NCBI RefSeq assembly: GCF_900086715.1
Contig: NZ_FLKH01000012.1
Span: 1,736,001-1,800,000, forward strand
Direction of reading: 5' to 3'
DNA length: 64,000 nucleotides
From: Gracilibacillus timonensis
GTDB lineage: Bacteria > Bacillota > Bacilli > Bacillales > Amphibacillaceae
The position numbers were made by a program, and so were the translations under genes. Positions within the stretch are counted from its first letter, which is position 1. The number at the start of each line of letters is the position of its first letter. Shown here in pieces: positions 62,901 to 64,000 of the stretch. The notes beneath the pieces were generated by a model. That model had not been told where the DNA came from. It worked only from the letters and a program-made list of their open reading frames with translations, and did not search any database.

Positions 62901-63977
62901 TTAGAGTATCTCCTCAACTGCTAGGTGTTGATCTTTTGTCAATTGCACAATTTGGTCATTATGTAATAGGCGAACGATCGGTCGGGAAGGATTTTGCCTA
63001 TCCAGATAGACAATCGTGGCTGCTTCGCCATTGGAAAGCAATACCTGCGCACCTGCTATTTGCCGCTCCCACACATCCATAAATGCTTCTACAGTGGCAA
63101 AATCCAATTGATGATGTTTTTGTTTCTGGATCTCCTCCACAACCTGAAAAGGCGTCTGTGGCTTTTGATAGACTCGGCCCGTTGTCATTGCATGATAGAC
63201 ATCGGAAACGGCAAGAATTTGGGCAAAGGGATGCACCATAGCTCCCTCTACACCAAGTGGATAACCACTCCCATCCATACGCTCATGATGCTGCAAAACT
63301 GCCAATTTCATTTCTGATGCCATCAAAGAAACATGCTCTACCATACGATAGGACCATACAGGATGCTGCTTTATTTCATTCCATTCTGCTTCCGTTAATG
63401 CCGCTGACTTCTCCAGGAAATTGTTATGTAGTTTGGCCATGCCGCTGTCCATTAGAAAGGCGGCCATGCCAACTTGAAACCATTCCTGCTTATAGCCTAA
63501 ACGTTTCGCAAGATCAGCAGCCAGCAAAGAAACACTCACCCCGTGATGGAAAAAGTAGTCCTTTGCTGTTGCCTGGTTAGATAATGACAAAATTGAAAAA
63601 TCACCTTGCCTGACATACGCTAATAAAGGACTCAGAAGCTGACGCACTTGTGGAAGATCGATGCCTATTCCACCTTGCCAGCCCTGGAACATTTTTTTAT
63701 ATGCCGCTACGGTGCCCTCATATACCGTATGAAAGACAGGCTTAGTGGGAAGCTGTGGTTCCTGACGTGCAGGTTTCACCTTTTTGCTTGGAACAAAGGG
63801 TTTACCGGAAGCCAGGCTTTCTGATACCTCTACAACAGCTATATTAAAATGCTGTAATGCTTGTATATGTTTTTCAGAAACAATGGTGTTACGCTTCATA
63901 ATCGGATGTTTACTTAAACCTACAACATCCTTGGTAATCACACACCCATCCTGCAATTGACCGGGATGCACCTGCAA
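62901..63977 (-). CDS. HD-GYP domain protein with degenerate HD motif
   Basis: 358-residue protein of the HD-GYP class, which usually hydrolyses cyclic di-GMP. Starts at a TTG (QVHPGQLQDGCVITKDV) with AAGGGCGG upstream, 23 bp from the window edge. The GYP part is intact (LQHHERMDGSGYPLG) and HHGVSVSLLAADLA is present, but the HD doublet reads AAFLMDSGMAKL, with Met in place of His, so metal binding may be impaired. Homologues sit between gyrA/gyrB and guaB in related bacilli, which fits this position beside oriC. Confidence 0.8.
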   Translation of the reverse strand: MQVHPGQLQDGCVITKDVVGLSKHPIMKRNTIVSEKHIQALQHFNIAVVEVSESLASGKPFVPSKKVKPARQEPQLPTKPVFHTVYEGTVAAYKKMFQGWQGGIGIDLPQVRQLLSPLLAYVRQGDFSILSLSNQATAKDYFFHHGVSVSLLAADLAKRLGYKQEWFQVGMAAFLMDSGMAKLHNNFLEKSAALTEAEWNEIKQHPVWSYRMVEHVSLMASEMKLAVLQHHERMDGSGYPLGVEGAMVHPFAQILAVSDVYHAMTTGRVYQKPQTPFQVVEEIQKQKHHQLDFATVEAFMDVWERQIAGAQVLLSNGEAATIVYLDRQNPSRPIVRLLHNDQIVQLTKDQHLAVEEIL

Positions 63978-64000
63978 CAGAATCGCCGCCCTTCGCTTTA

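Overview
The window looks like the origin-proximal chromosome of an endospore-forming member of the Bacillaceae. The gene order guaB-dacA-pdxS-pdxT-serS-tRNA-Ser, yaaH-yaaI-tadA, scr (SRP RNA), dnaX-yaaK-recR-yaaL-bofA is that of Bacillus subtilis just clockwise of oriC, here on the reverse strand. oriC should therefore lie beyond the right edge (the HD-GYP gene at the edge normally sits between gyrA/gyrB and guaB). bofA and yaaH point to sporulation; the low G+C and very acidic exported lipoproteins suggest a halotolerant relative such as Gracilibacillus, Oceanobacillus or Amphibacillus. The genus is inferred, not shown.

The conserved block is split by accessory inserts. Left end (0.3-2.6 kb): an SDR/acetyltransferase pair and an XRE regulator next to a frameshifted membrane gene. 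2.6-5.9 kb: bofA, yaaL, recR, yaaK, dnaX. 6.2-8.6 kb: glutamate dehydrogenase and a methyltransferase inserted between dnaX and the SRP RNA (8.86-9.13 kb). 9.3-15.5 kb: a LacI-controlled sugar ABC transporter with a GH127 beta-L-arabinofuranosidase. 15.7-24.9 kb: a gene graveyard with HAD, Rpn-nuclease, DUF6431 and transposase fragments among intact small genes. 25.1-29.2 kb: pyruvate formate-lyase and its activase, divergent from a Fur-box-controlled flavin reductase. 29.4-31.9 kb: tadA, yaaI, yaaH. 31.9-35.4 kb: nsrR/hmp (nitric oxide defence) and acsA.

35.7-39.5 kb is a second decayed region of small regulators, small membrane proteins, a candidate small RNA facing a gene for a 40-residue basic peptide, and short inverted repeats beside tRNA-Arg. 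39.5-46.9 kb holds proC, a manganese transporter mntABCD with a MntR-like box, a GntR-controlled ABC exporter, a parS-like site and a universal stress protein. 47-50.4 kb: a MerR regulator with an exporter, tRNA-Ser and a zinc-ribbon protein. 50.6-56.8 kb: the serS-to-guaB block, with a T-box leader before serS. 57.2-62.8 kb: a membrane-anchored sugar-binding protein, LytS/YesM kinase and YesN regulator beside a sugar:H+ symporter. The HD-GYP gene closes the window.

Recurring themes are sugar uptake, anaerobic or overflow carbon metabolism (pfl, acsA, cre sites), metal and NO homeostasis, and extensive small-scale insertion and decay between housekeeping operons. All family calls come from reading motifs; no database search was run.
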